A stretch of 64,000 nucleotides of DNA from Cerasicoccus sp. TK19100 (GCF_027257155.1 NZ_JAPWDU010000003.1:744001-808000), one strand, 5' to 3'. Shown: positions 7,579 to 16,691, counted from the stretch's first letter. Translations and numbers: made by a program. The notes: generated from the letters alone by a model not told the origin.

Positions 7579-9078
7579 CTAGGATTTCGACTTGGGCGCG
7601 ATGAGGGGCACGTAGCGGTAGCCGCCTTCGTGGAAGACATACAGGCGGTTGACGCCGTCCGGGCTAAGCGCGGCGAGGGCCTCGTCGAAATTTGCGACTT
7701 CCTGGCCGTTGATGGACTCAATGACCATGCCGGGCGAGAGCAGCTCGGCATATTTGTCGGTGACGCCGGATATCAGCAGGCCGTCGACATTGCCCGGAAT
7801 CTCGTGTTCGCGACGGTCGCGCGGCGTGATCGGGGTCACGCTGACGCCCTTGATCAAGGTATCCGGCTCGACAATTTCCATGGGCTCAGGCTTGGGCGCG
7901 GGGCGGGTGGGGCCGGAGAGCAGCGCGTCACGGTCGCCGAGGGTGACATCGAGATCCAGATACTGCTGGTTGCGGAAAATGGTCAGCGCGACATCCGTGC
8001 CCGGTGCCTGGCTGGAGATCAGGTAAATCAGCTCCTGCACGGAGTCGACCCCCTGGCCGTTGACTGCGGTGACCACGTCGCCATGGCGCATGCCGGCTTG
8101 TTCACCGGGGAGGCCGGGTGTTACGCGGACGACCAGCGCGCCACGGCTGCTGCTCAGCCCGAAGGCCTGCGCGAGCTGGCGGTCGAGGGAGTCCAACTGC
8201 ACGCCGATGAAGCCGCGGCGGACTTCCCCGTCGTTCACAAGGCTGTCCATGATCTGGGAGGCGAAATTAATGGGAATGGCAAAGCCGATGCCGATGCTGC
8301 CGCCCGAGGTGCTGGCGATGGCGGAGTTGATGCCGACCACACGGCCTTCGGCGTCGACCAGTGGCCCGCCGGAGTTGCCCCGGTTGATGGCGGCGTCGGT
8401 CTGAATGAAATTCTCGTAGCCCGGGCCGTTACGCGAGGCGTAGATGCCCAAGTCGGTGCGGTCGAGTGCGGAAACGATCCCCTGGGTAACGGTCAGGCCG
8501 ATGCTGAGCGGATTGCCCGCGGCAAACACGATGTCCCCCACGCGGAGCTGCGAGCTGTCCCCCAAGCGCAGGTAGGGCAGTGCCTCGCCGTCGGCGGTGT
8601 TGAGCTTAAGCACGGCAACGTCGGACTGCGGGTCGGCCCCCACAACGACGGCTTCGAACTCACGCCCGTCATCCAACTGCACAATAATTTCGTCGGCCTT
8701 GACGTTGGACCGGCCGCCGGCCACCACGTGGTTATTGGTCAATACATAGCCGTCGGGGGTGACGATAAAGCCCGAGCCAACGCCGGACACCGTAGGGTTG
8801 TCTTCCATGCCGTAATAGCGGCGCAGCATTTTCTCCTGGCGGCTAAGCTCGGCAAAATGCGAGGTGTGGACGCTGACCACGGCGGGTGTGACGTCGTCCA
8901 GCACGTCAGCGAAGCTGACAATGCGCGGGCCGTTGCGTTCCAGCGGGGCGGTATCGCGCTCCAGCTTCGCGGGCGGCAAATCGCTTTCGGCGACGAGCTG
9001 ATTGGCGGCGAACCCGGCAACAATCGCCGACGCCGCTGTTATCGTGAATGCGAGGGTGAGTTGGTGGGAACGTTTCAT
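7579..9078 (-). CDS. degP: DegP/HtrA-family periplasmic serine protease
   Basis: Envelope quality-control protease. The 499-residue precursor has an N-terminal signal/anchor (TLAFTITAASAIVAGFAANQ). It then has a trypsin-like domain with catalytic His117 (TNNHVV), Asp153 (QSDVAVLKL) and Ser236 (RGNSGGPL), followed by a first PDZ domain (about 285-380, GFIGVQL...GMRHGDVVTAVNGQ) and a shorter second PDZ-like domain near the C-terminus (LLSPGMVIESINGQEV). The Do-type layout of protease plus two PDZ domains is complete. Transcribed alone; a double hairpin lies directly behind the stop codon. Confidence 0.94.
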   Translation of the reverse strand: MKRSHQLTLAFTITAASAIVAGFAANQLVAESDLPPAKLERDTAPLERNGPRIVSFADVLDDVTPAVVSVHTSHFAELSRQEKMLRRYYGMEDNPTVSGVGSGFIVTPDGYVLTNNHVVAGGRSNVKADEIIVQLDDGREFEAVVVGADPQSDVAVLKLNTADGEALPYLRLGDSSQLRVGDIVFAAGNPLSIGLTVTQGIVSALDRTDLGIYASRNGPGYENFIQTDAAINRGNSGGPLVDAEGRVVGINSAIASTSGGSIGIGFAIPINFASQIMDSLVNDGEVRRGFIGVQLDSLDRQLAQAFGLSSSRGALVVRVTPGLPGEQAGMRHGDVVTAVNGQGVDSVQELIYLISSQAPGTDVALTIFRNQQYLDLDVTLGDRDALLSGPTRPAPKPEPMEIVEPDTLIKGVSVTPITPRDRREHEIPGNVDGLLISGVTDKYAELLSPGMVIESINGQEVANFDEALAALSPDGVNRLYVFHEGGYRYVPLIAPKSKS

Positions 9079-9232
9079 GAGTGTTCGGTTAGACAGAGAT
9101 CGAACGGAATGGTTTCATTGGGCACCCATTCCGCTGAAATTTATAAGCCAGCTGCATCAGTTTTTCAACTGAATGGTATTAGTAAAGCGCTTGACCTCGC
9201 GCCCCCATCTCAGTATTATTGACCATCCCCTT

Positions 9233-10084
9233 ATGAAAAAAGTAATCTATCCCCTCCTCGTTCTCGGTCTCACATCTTCTGTGTCGGCCAACCTGTTTAC
9301 TTACGATGGCTTTGACGAACCCGTCAGCCCGAACGCCCCAACCAATTGGCTGCCCGACGCCGGAGACGGTGCCAGTTCCCTGCATGGTGAAGTCGTTTCC
9401 GGCTCTCTGAGTTACACCGGATTGCAGGACTCCGTTGGCAACAGCTTTGGCCTAGCGAACAGAACTGCCGACTATAATTACGATGTCCCGGATGTGACCC
9501 TTGCCGTTGGAGAAACCGTATATTTTTCATTTTTGCTACAGTCCAATGTGGCGGATACCTCGTGGAACGGTAATTTCCGGTTGTTTAATGACCCTGATAT
9601 TTTCGGCAACGCAATCTCGGTGGGTTGGGGGTCCGCTAACGCTGATGACACGAATATGGGTTTCTCCCTGAACAATAGAAACCGAAATTACACTCATGCT
9701 GATTCGATTCAGACCGGAGAAAATTACTCGCAAACTGGCACTCATCTGGTGGTCGCTTCGTTTACGCTTGGTTCGGGAAACACAAACGGTGAGCTAAGCC
9801 TGTGGATTAACCCAAGCTCAGCGACCTTTGGCACATCCACGCCTCCAACTGCCGATGTGACTATAGCGAGTTATCAGGCTCAAGATACCTATACCAGCTT
9901 CGAAATCGTCTCGAACGGCTCTGGCTCATTCCCGAGTGACTGGCAGATGGATGAGTTTCGCGTCGCTACGGACTGGGCGGACGTGGTTCCGGCAACCGTC
10001 CCCGAACCAAGTGTGTATGCGCTAATGGTCGGCTTGTTGAGCATGCTGGTGGTCGCCCGCCGGCGTCTGAGCGCGGCCAAGTAA
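9233..10084 (+). CDS. PEP-CTERM sorting-domain protein
   Basis: Secreted protein of 283 residues. The start is set at MKKVIYPLLVLGLTSSVSA, a clear signal peptide; the frame extends 20 codons upstream without homology. The body is rich in Asn, Ser, Thr and Gly with a lectin/concanavalin-like beta pattern (LFTYDGFDEP...; FSFLLQSNVADTSWNG). The C-terminus VPEPSVYALMVGLLSMLVV followed by ARRR is a PEP-CTERM signal for exosortase processing: PEP motif, hydrophobic helix, basic cluster. No exosortase is in the window, so it must be encoded elsewhere. The gene is convergent with the following MFS gene; function beyond surface or exopolysaccharide association is unknown. Confidence 0.85.
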   Translation: MKKVIYPLLVLGLTSSVSANLFTYDGFDEPVSPNAPTNWLPDAGDGASSLHGEVVSGSLSYTGLQDSVGNSFGLANRTADYNYDVPDVTLAVGETVYFSFLLQSNVADTSWNGNFRLFNDPDIFGNAISVGWGSANADDTNMGFSLNNRNRNYTHADSIQTGENYSQTGTHLVVASFTLGSGNTNGELSLWINPSSATFGTSTPPTADVTIASYQAQDTYTSFEIVSNGSGSFPSDWQMDEFRVATDWADVVPATVPEPSVYALMVGLLSMLVVARRRLSAAK

Positions 10085-10095
10085 GCGCCACTCGC

Positions 10096-11271
10096 TTAAT
10101 TCGCATCCTGGCACTGCACGCTGGTTCTTTCCGCAGCGAACAGCATGACGACGGCGTAGGCCAGGAGCAGTGCTGGCAGCATCGCCAGGGTCGTCGAAGC
10201 TGCCAGAAAACCAAAGAGCGGAGGCAAGAACGTTGCCCCAACGTAGGCCACCGCCATTTGCACCCCCATGAGCATCTGGGCGTTGCTTTTGCCAAAGCGC
10301 GCCGGGGTCTCGTGTAGCATACAGGGGAAAATCGGTGCGCAGCCCAGCCCAATGAGTGCAAATCCCGCCAGTGCAAACGGAAGGGGCAGCGGCAGCAGCA
10401 TCAGGGCGATGCCAACCAGGACAGTCAGGCAGCCAGCGCGGATCAAGGCGTCATTGGAAAAGCGAATGGTGACGAAGCCCGTGAGGAACCGGCCCAGCGT
10501 GATGCTGGCAAAAAAGAGGGAAACCCACCGCGCTGCCGAAGCGGGATCGCAGCCTTTTATTTTGAACAAGAAAGAGCCGCCCCAGAGCCCCATGGTGGAC
10601 TCAATTCCGCAGTAGAGCAGAAAGGTTACCAAGGCCGACTTGGCCCCCTTGAGTCGCAGTGGGTAGAGGAATGATCGCGCGGATGAGTCGCCGTTTGTGG
10701 GTTCGTCTGGCTCTTCGCCCGAGCCAACCATGCCCCACAGGCGCAACGTGGCCAGCAGGACCCCCACGAGCACAAACTGCAGCACCGCAATCGACAGGTA
10801 GCCGAAACGCCAGGTGTGCCCCGCCAGAAGAGAGGAGGATAGAATCAGCGGGCCGGACAACGCCCCGACACCCCAGAAGCAGTGGAGCCAGCTCATGTGG
10901 CGTGACTCATAATTGGCCGCGACAAATGCGTTCAGCCCGGCGTCGACCGCCCCGGCACCCAGTCCGAGCGGAACGGCGGCCAGCGGCAGCCACCAAAACG
11001 ACGGGCTCAGGGAAAACCCCAGCAGTGCCACCGCCGTGAGCCCGACGCTGCAGGCCGTCACCTTGCCGGTTCCAAACCGGGTCAGCATGGTACCCGCCAG
11101 CATGCTCGAAATAATCGTCCCGCCAGCGGTAATCATGTGCACCAGCCCGGCCAACCCATAGGCGACCCCGAACTCGGATTGCATCGCCGGCCACCCGGCA
11201 CCCAACACGGCATCAGGCAGCCCGAGGCTGATGAAGGCAATGTAGATAAGAATGAGGAGCGCGCTTGCCAT
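10096..11271 (-). CDS. MFS transporter, FucP/YbjJ-like
   Basis: The start is set at MASALLILIYIAFISLGLPD (the frame runs on to 11364), giving 391 residues with about 12 hydrophobic helices in two halves joined by a polar loop (GSGEEPDEPTNGDSSARS). The N-terminal FISLGLPDAVLGAGWPAM and helix 4-5 region GLGAGAVDAGLNAFVAANY resemble sugar-type MFS permeases of the FucP/YbjJ kind. A proton-coupled sugar or metabolite transporter of the inner membrane is likely; the substrate is not visible. Convergent with the PEP-CTERM gene, gap 11 bp. Confidence 0.82.
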   Translation of the reverse strand: MASALLILIYIAFISLGLPDAVLGAGWPAMQSEFGVAYGLAGLVHMITAGGTIISSMLAGTMLTRFGTGKVTACSVGLTAVALLGFSLSPSFWWLPLAAVPLGLGAGAVDAGLNAFVAANYESRHMSWLHCFWGVGALSGPLILSSSLLAGHTWRFGYLSIAVLQFVLVGVLLATLRLWGMVGSGEEPDEPTNGDSSARSFLYPLRLKGAKSALVTFLLYCGIESTMGLWGGSFLFKIKGCDPASAARWVSLFFASITLGRFLTGFVTIRFSNDALIRAGCLTVLVGIALMLLPLPLPFALAGFALIGLGCAPIFPCMLHETPARFGKSNAQMLMGVQMAVAYVGATFLPPLFGFLAASTTLAMLPALLLAYAVVMLFAAERTSVQCQDAN

Positions 11272-11703
11272 TAGGTGATGCTTGGGCCTTGTCTGTTCTG
11301 ATCGAAGGCTCGACGAAAAGGAGCATGCTGAGAAACTCAAGACAAGCGGCATATATTTCAGCAATCTTCGCCTAAATGGTGGTGCTCCCGGGGAGTCGAG
11401 CTTGATTCACGTGCGGTGGCAAGGTGCAGTGCTGCATACGCTGTCGTTCTGCCACAGCACGATCGTTTTCTTGTAAGCCTCAGCCGGGCAATTACTTAGC
11501 GGATTTGTCCATTGATAAAAAATCCGGACTGATGCTGCATTTTGCAGTGTGACTTGGCGGTAAAAACGGCGAATCGAGTCATTTTGACCCGTTAAAACGG
11601 GCGTTTGGTCTAGAAAAGGCTCGACAAAGAGACGATATTGGTTCTCTTTAGAAGGTTTACGCGCAGTAGCGCTCAATCAACTCACAAGCTATCAAATATA
11701 TCA
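11272..11703. other. 432-bp gap upstream of the nucleoside phosphorylase-like gene
   Basis: No convincing gene. An 89-codon minus-strand frame (11407-11676) lacks homology, a signal or a sensible context. A short hairpin cccgtt-aa-aacggg lies near 11590-11604. The stretch probably holds the divergent promoters of the flanking genes. Confidence 0.4.
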
Positions 11704-13041
11704 ATGGCGCAGAAATCGTTATTGGCTTCTCGCAAGTTCATCAAGCCCTCTTTCTCGTATCTCATCGAGAAAAAACGCGATGGGGGTGAGTTCTCGGATG
11801 AAGAAATTCGTTTCATTGTCGATTCAATCCTCGACAAGGAAATGCCCGAATTTCAAATGGCCGCATTGGCCATGGCCATCTACTTCCAAGGCATGTCCGC
11901 TCAAGAGACGGCGGTATTGGCGGAAGAGATGATGCTCTCCGGCGAGGTAATCGACCTTTCAAAATTAACGCGTCCCAAGATCGCCAAGTATTCCACTGGC
12001 GGCGTTGGCGATAAGACCACTCTGGTGCTCGCTCCGCTGGCCGCTGCCTGCGGCGTGATCATGCCGTCGATGAACGGTGTCGACGAAAACTTCGTCATCA
12101 GCAACCTGGACAAGCTTAGCGCGATCCCGAAGTTTAAGCCCAACATGGAGCTGAAGGACTTCATCAAGCAGCTCGACGAAGTCGGTTGCGCGATCGTGTC
12201 CCAGCATCCGGAGATTGCTCCGGTGGACGGCATCCTTTACGACTTGCGCCAGAGCACGGCCACCATCCCGAGTCTGCAGCTCATCACCGGCAGTGTGCTG
12301 TCGAAGAAGCTGTCCGAAGGCGCGGAAGGCCTCGTGGTCGACGTCAAGTGGGGCAACGGTTCTTACATCAAGGATGTTGAGCAGGCCAAGCAGCTTGCCC
12401 GCAGCATTACCCGCGTCGGTCGCAGCATGAAGCGCCGTTGCGTGGCTTTGGTGACGGACATGAACCAACCGCTCGGCGACACCGTCGGCACTGGTTTGGA
12501 ACTGCTCGAAGCCGTGCAACTGCTCAAGGGCGAAGGCCCCGAGGACCTGCAGGAGCTCGTGCTCAAGCTCGGCATGGAAATCGTCCGCCTCGCCGGTGTG
12601 GCTGGCTCGACCCTGTCGGCCAAGCAGACCGTGCAAAAGCACCTCAAGGACGGCTCCGCACTCGACAAGTTTAAGGAAATGATCGAAGCCCAGGGCGGCG
12701 ACACCGCCTTCATCGACGATCCGGAAAAGATGCCCACCGCCAAGTATGTGCGCAAGCTACCGGCTCCGAAGCGTGGCTACGTTCACACCATCAACGCTGG
12801 CCAGATTGCCCGCGGTGTGCAGATCCTTGGTCAGCGCAAGAACGGCAAGTATGATCCGGCCGTTGGCGTCTCGGAGATCAAGAAGGTCGGCACCCAGGTC
12901 AAGCAAGGTGAGCCGTTGATGATGATCCATTACAACGACGAGTCCAAGCTGGACAGCGCTCTCGAATACCTGCGCAGCGCTTACCGCCTCGCACCGAAGC
13001 GCCCGAATCCGCCCGAGCTCATCGTCGAGCGCGTCGCTTAA
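11704..13041 (+). CDS. Divergent thymidine/pyrimidine-nucleoside phosphorylase homologue
   Basis: A 445-residue member of the thymidine/pyrimidine-nucleoside phosphorylase family, which splits nucleosides with phosphate into base and (deoxy)ribose 1-phosphate. The start at MAQKSLLASRKF gives family length. Base-contacting residues are kept: Arg182, Ser197 and Lys201 match E. coli Arg171, Ser186, Lys190 at identical spacing. The phosphate side is altered: the E. coli His85 position is Tyr96 (KYSTGGVGDK), and the SGRGLGHTGGTLDKL signature is replaced by NGVDENFVISNLDKL (124-138), changing Ser113 and Thr123 equivalents to Asn. Substrate or mechanism may differ. Ends at a strong terminator. Confidence 0.85.
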   Translation: MAQKSLLASRKFIKPSFSYLIEKKRDGGEFSDEEIRFIVDSILDKEMPEFQMAALAMAIYFQGMSAQETAVLAEEMMLSGEVIDLSKLTRPKIAKYSTGGVGDKTTLVLAPLAAACGVIMPSMNGVDENFVISNLDKLSAIPKFKPNMELKDFIKQLDEVGCAIVSQHPEIAPVDGILYDLRQSTATIPSLQLITGSVLSKKLSEGAEGLVVDVKWGNGSYIKDVEQAKQLARSITRVGRSMKRRCVALVTDMNQPLGDTVGTGLELLEAVQLLKGEGPEDLQELVLKLGMEIVRLAGVAGSTLSAKQTVQKHLKDGSALDKFKEMIEAQGGDTAFIDDPEKMPTAKYVRKLPAPKRGYVHTINAGQIARGVQILGQRKNGKYDPAVGVSEIKKVGTQVKQGEPLMMIHYNDESKLDSALEYLRSAYRLAPKRPNPPELIVERVA

Positions 13042-13133
13042 GCTTCGCCTAAGAACCTCGATGCTGCGCATCATAGCGACCAAAGTTTGGTCGCGGCGAT
13101 GAGGCAGTCAGGGATTACGAAATTCATTTAAAC

Positions 13134-13170
13134 AAAGCCCCCGGTCACTCCTGATTGACCGGGGGCTTTT
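13134..13170 (+). terminator. Rho-independent terminator
   Basis: Stem aaagcccccggtca / tgaccgggggctttt with an 8-nt loop and a T-run, about 95 bp after the nucleoside phosphorylase-like gene. A small palindrome cgaccaaa-g-tttggtcg lies just before it (13078-13094). Confidence 0.9.
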
Positions 13171-13246
13171 TGTGTCTCTGTGTTCTGTGTATCTGTCTGC
13201 CTGATTGCCGGGCACTCCCATACCCGGCGAAAGTCTTCAAAGGGGA

Positions 13247-13432
13247 TTACGCTGTGGCCGGGCGCGTGGACTTATCCGAAAAGATCACGTAGAGTGCGTG
13301 CAGGATGCCGGGCACCCAGGCCAGAAGCGTCAGGATGATGCTGATGACCAAGTGCGTGCCCGCGCCGCGCTTCACGGCAACGGCTGCCGGTGGCAGGATG
13401 ACTGCGAGGATGACGAGTAGGATAATTTCCAT
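13247..13432 (-). CDS. YqaE/PMP3-family small membrane protein
   Basis: A 61-residue protein with two transmembrane helices (EIILLVILAVILPPAAVAV and HLVISIILTLLAWVPGILHA) and the conserved PMP3/UPF0057 layout: PPxAV near the end of helix 1 and WxPGxxHAxY in helix 2. Family members affect membrane potential and ion homeostasis under salt or other stress. It is the last gene of a minus-strand stress/envelope cluster; the mscS stop lies only 4 bp upstream of its start, so co-transcription with mscS is likely. Confidence 0.9.
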   Translation of the reverse strand: MEIILLVILAVILPPAAVAVKRGAGTHLVISIILTLLAWVPGILHALYVIFSDKSTRPATA

Positions 13433-13435
13433 GGC

Positions 13436-14434
13436 TTAGCTTTGGGTTTCGGAGGTGGCTGGTTCGAAGACTTCGCCCATCGGCTCGGCGAGGTTTTGCC
13501 CGCCTTTGATGCCGAAGTCCAAGGTGCGAATGGGGAACGGGATCACGATGCCTTCATCGTCAAAGGCGTCCTTAATAGCTTTCACGCCATGGTGAATTGC
13601 GGCGTAGTAGCTGGTGTCGCCATCCGGATAATTAATCCAGTAGCGCACGCTGAAATTGATGGAAGAGTCGCCGAACTCCAGCGCCCAAATGTCCACGGGC
13701 TTGTCGTCGGCGAGAAAGTTCAGGCCCTCGATTGTTTTGCGCAGGGTGTCCTCAACGTGGTCCAGATTTTCGCCATAGGAGACGCCGACGCCGATCGTGA
13801 TGCGGCGTTTGCCGGACTGGCTGAAGTTTTCGAGGACGTTCTTAAAGACTTCTTTGTTTGGGATGTAAATGATCTGCCCGTCGAAATCGCGGACAATGGT
13901 GTTGCGTAAATTGAGGCGCTCTACGTGGCCAAAAATGTCGTTGGACTTGATGAGATCGCCCGGCTGAAACGGCTTGCGCACGCCAAGCATGAGGCCGGCC
14001 AACAAATTTTCCGCAAGGTCTTGAAAGGCAAAGCCTAGGGCCAGGCCGATAATACCAGCACCGGCGAGCAGTGAAAAGACGGCCTTTTGCAGGCCAATGA
14101 GGTCCAGTGCCAGAAAGAATCCGACGGCGATGATCAGCACCTTGCCGATGGTCGCCATGAGATCGGATATGGCTCGTGAGTCAAATACGCGGCCGAATAC
14201 CTTTTGCAGCGTCTTGTTGATGACGTTGCCCAGGATAAAGAAAACGGCGACAACGATGCTCGCGATGACCAGATTGGGGATCATGCTGACGCCAGTTTCG
14301 AGCCAGTGGGCCAGCTTGCCAATTAGCAGATCGGCGAAGTGCTCCACGTCGTAGTCGAGGTTGGTGTCCGGCATCGTCAGCTCAGCGTTGTCTTGTGTCG
14401 CTTGGGCGGTGTCGGTAGTATTTTCGGCAGCCAT
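13436..14434 (-). CDS. mscS: Small-conductance mechanosensitive channel, MscS family
   Basis: Opens on membrane tension to release solutes during hypo-osmotic shock. The 332-residue protein has an acidic N-terminal tail, three transmembrane helices and the pore-lining TM3 segment (LLAGAGIIGLALGFAFQDLA), rich in alternating Gly/Ala. It continues with NLLAGLMLGVRKPFQPGD, the MscS beta domain and the alpha/beta C-terminal domain. Slightly longer than E. coli MscS (286) because of the tails. Sits directly upstream of the PMP3 gene. Confidence 0.94.
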   Translation of the reverse strand: MAAENTTDTAQATQDNAELTMPDTNLDYDVEHFADLLIGKLAHWLETGVSMIPNLVIASIVVAVFFILGNVINKTLQKVFGRVFDSRAISDLMATIGKVLIIAVGFFLALDLIGLQKAVFSLLAGAGIIGLALGFAFQDLAENLLAGLMLGVRKPFQPGDLIKSNDIFGHVERLNLRNTIVRDFDGQIIYIPNKEVFKNVLENFSQSGKRRITIGVGVSYGENLDHVEDTLRKTIEGLNFLADDKPVDIWALEFGDSSINFSVRYWINYPDGDTSYYAAIHHGVKAIKDAFDDEGIVIPFPIRTLDFGIKGGQNLAEPMGEVFEPATSETQS

Positions 14435-14454
14435 AAGTCGTTTATTCGGTTAAA

Positions 14455-14488
14455 CATGCCCGCGCAGGTTGTGACTGACGCGGGCATG
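14455..14488. terminator. Hairpin between the DUF1328 gene and mscS
   Basis: Perfect 10-bp arms catgcccgcg / cgcgggcatg around a 14-nt loop, directly after the DUF1328 gene in its sense. No clear T-run, so termination is only likely. Confidence 0.45.
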
Positions 14489-14513
14489 GCGTGAAAGGTT
14501 TCACTTTACGGAG

Positions 14514-14681
14514 TTATCCGTTTTTTCGAATGGCACCAGTGATGGCGGATACGATCAGCAGCACGAGGAATACGAAGAACAGGATCTTGGCGATTCCAGC
14601 TGCGGCACCGGCGATGCCGCCAAAGCCGAGTACGGCTGCAATTAGAGCGATAACGAGGAATGTAATGGTCCAGCTTAACAT
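14514..14681 (-). CDS. DUF1328/YtjA (UPF0391)-family small membrane protein
   Basis: 55-residue protein translated by eye from the minus strand: [20 protein letters not shown], then [20 protein letters not shown] and a short tail ending RKNG. This is the full-length DUF1328 pattern: two membrane segments separated by the [12 protein letters not shown] turn. Members are often induced by envelope stress, but their function is unknown. Its neighbours are mscS, PMP3 and two small lipoproteins, again a stress/envelope context. Confidence 0.93.
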   Translation of the reverse strand: MLSWTITFLVIALIAAVLGFGGIAGAAAGIAKILFFVFLVLLIVSAITGAIRKNG

Positions 14682-14730
14682 GATATTTCTTTTGATTGAT
14701 GATTAATGTCTATTGGTGGTCAGTGGTGGA

Positions 14731-15387
14731 TTAGTAACTGCCGCTGACGTAGATTGCGCGGCCTTGGCCTTCGTAAAAGCCCATGGCTTCCAGGGACTCG
14801 CCGAAGTTGTAGTCGCCATCGACACCATCAGTACTGTCGGCGTTGGTGATGACGTAATGGGTGATGTCGCCCTCAATCGGACGGTCGAGGTGGACGCTGT
14901 CCTGAGCAACACGCTTGGCTGTGTTCATGCTGTTCTCGACCTTCAGCGTGGAAATCACTGCGATGTCGCCATTATCGAGTTGGATGACGCGCTGGATTTC
15001 CAGGTCATAGCCGGGCTCAGGCGTTTCCACCTTGGCGATGATCGGGTAGTGCGAGCGCTCGCCATCGTCGTTGTTGGCGAAGTTGTCGTTGTCGTCCGGC
15101 ATGTCGACATCGATGGTAGGCACCTTGATGGTCTTTTCTTCCATGCGGACATCGACGTCGGCAACTTCGACATCATATTCTGGCAGTTGGCCGCCCTTGG
15201 CATCGACATCGACGGATGGCAGCTCGCCTTCCTCGGTCTTTACGACTTCATACTCGGGGAGGTTGCCGGGCTCGGCTTCCACCTCTACTTCGGGCAGTCG
15301 GGCTTCTTTGGTTTGGTCGACGTCACAGCCCGCGCTGAGAAAAGTGATGGCTCCGGCGGCGATGATGATGGTGAATTTGTCTTTCAT
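14731..15387 (-). CDS. Acidic repeat-containing lipoprotein
   Basis: 218 residues. Signal peptide with lipobox FLSAGC (lipidated Cys21). After it come four degenerate repeats of about 16 residues built around the core LPxVxV/LPEYxV: ARLPEVEVEAEPGN, LPEYEVVKTEEGE, LPSVDVDAKGGQ, LPEYDVEVADVDV, then KVPTIDVDMP. The C-terminal half (about 95-218) lacks the repeat and looks globular. Very acidic. I do not recognise a characterised homologue. It lies in a run of minus-strand envelope genes, suggesting a periplasmic or outer-membrane stress role. Confidence 0.8.
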   Translation of the reverse strand: MKDKFTIIIAAGAITFLSAGCDVDQTKEARLPEVEVEAEPGNLPEYEVVKTEEGELPSVDVDAKGGQLPEYDVEVADVDVRMEEKTIKVPTIDVDMPDDNDNFANNDDGERSHYPIIAKVETPEPGYDLEIQRVIQLDNGDIAVISTLKVENSMNTAKRVAQDSVHLDRPIEGDITHYVITNADSTDGVDGDYNFGESLEAMGFYEGQGRAIYVSGSY

Positions 15388-15434
15388 ATTTAAAGCTTTC
15401 TGAGTTGGCGGTTATTTTTGATGTGGAATTGATG

Positions 15435-15665
15435 TTAGTTAGTGGCGTCCTTGATGTTGTCGCCGGCTTCTTCGACTGCGTCTCCAACACTGTCGCCAGC
15501 GTCTTCCACTGCGTCTTGAGCGTTGTCGCCAGCGGATTCAGCGGCGTCGGAAATAGAGTCGCCTGCGTCCTCCAAATGGTCGCCGACATCGCCGTCACAT
15601 CCGGTGAAGGCGGTCATGGCAAGGGCCATTAAAAATGCGGTCAGTGATACTTTGATGTGTTTCAT
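15435..15665 (-). CDS. Small lipoprotein with tandem amphipathic repeats
   Basis: 76 residues: lipoprotein signal with lipobox AFTGC (Cys23) followed by about four tandem copies of an 11-residue acidic unit (DAGDSISDAAE, SAGDNAQDAVE, DAGDSVGDAVE, EAGDNIKDATN). The 11-residue period predicts an amphipathic helix like those of LEA or apolipoprotein-like proteins. Function unknown; a role in envelope stress is inferred from the neighbouring DUF1328, MscS and PMP3 genes. Confidence 0.8.
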   Translation of the reverse strand: MKHIKVSLTAFLMALAMTAFTGCDGDVGDHLEDAGDSISDAAESAGDNAQDAVEDAGDSVGDAVEEAGDNIKDATN

Positions 15666-15989
15666 AGCGATTTATTTGGTTCGCCATGTTTAATGCATCA
15701 CCCTTGCCAACTTTTTGAAACTATCCAGTAAGTCGCTATACATCAGTGCGATGCGAATTTATAACAAAAACACGCTACCCAGAAACCTTGCACATCACGG
15801 CGCTCCCAACGCTACGTATCCCGCATTTTGCAATGAATTGAGCACAGTTGGGCACGCCATTTCTGGCGGAGGTCTAACTACACCAATGGAGATGCGCGCA
15901 CTATATTCGGCATGATGTCAGTTAAACCGATATCCGTGCTTTCGGCTTGAGACTTCGCTCAGAATCAGATTATCCAAATATAACTGCTC
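15666..15989. other. 324-bp gap
   Basis: No credible gene. A 66-codon plus-strand frame (15715-15915) has no homology or signal. Relatively AT-rich; presumably holds divergent promoters. Confidence 0.4.
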
Positions 15990-16652
15990 ATGTTTAAAGC
16001 CATATTGCCATTTGCTCTCTTAGTCGTCGCGGTAACTTTGGAGGCTTCAAGTCCTTGCCCTGAGTTTTTTCAAGCTATCAGAAATTACACCAGTGTCTTC
16101 AGGAGCCTTGAGGCTATGGACGTAGCAGATGGCGTCAGTTCTGTTAATGAGGTGGGGCTTGAGTTAAAAGAGTCATGGGCAAATACGAAGCCGTTCCTTG
16201 ATGAATATAACCCTGAGTTAGCGGAATATTTAAATGGTCGAGCAGCCCTTCTCGTGGTTGCGACGTATATGATTCAGTATAATCCGGGATGGGATACCGT
16301 AGAGCCAGTGATTGATAAACATGGAAATGTGTTGATCGACCCATACGACGAGACATGGAAGGAAAAATACCACGCAGCAAGCGCCGCCACTCCACAATCT
16401 TACACAGATGAACTCACTCAGCAGTTATCACATAAATATCCAGACGCATCTTTCATTCGAAAGAACGGTCTGCTCTACGTTCCAGAGAAAGATATGTCAT
16501 TTTTGGTAGATGCTATTTCGATTTCTTTAATTGAGTCGGCAAAGGCAATGCTCGAGCAAGAGGATTTGATTGAAATCAATGATCCGGAATCTCGGTCGCG
16601 TATTGTTAGTGCGTTGCAAGATGCGATCGATGATATACTGGTGATTCCGTAG
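15990..16652 (+). CDS. Hypothetical secreted protein
   Basis: 220 residues with a signal peptide (MFKAILPFALLVVAVTLEAS). The mature part is mostly helical and polar and contains few cysteines. I recognise no domain. Base composition is AT-richer than most neighbours. It stands alone on the plus strand, convergent with the sugar ABC transporter genes. Confidence 0.6.
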   Translation: MFKAILPFALLVVAVTLEASSPCPEFFQAIRNYTSVFRSLEAMDVADGVSSVNEVGLELKESWANTKPFLDEYNPELAEYLNGRAALLVVATYMIQYNPGWDTVEPVIDKHGNVLIDPYDETWKEKYHAASAATPQSYTDELTQQLSHKYPDASFIRKNGLLYVPEKDMSFLVDAISISLIESAKAMLEQEDLIEINDPESRSRIVSALQDAIDDILVIP

Positions 16653-16691
16653 CTTTCGAGAGCCGCCTCACCGGTTATCACTTTGCCCCCT

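Noticed and set aside
11407-11676. 89-codon minus-strand frame in the gap before the nucleoside phosphorylase-like gene
   Set aside because: No domain, no signal, and it runs into the promoter region of a well-supported gene.
15715-15915. 66-codon plus-strand frame
   Set aside because: No signal, homology or start context.
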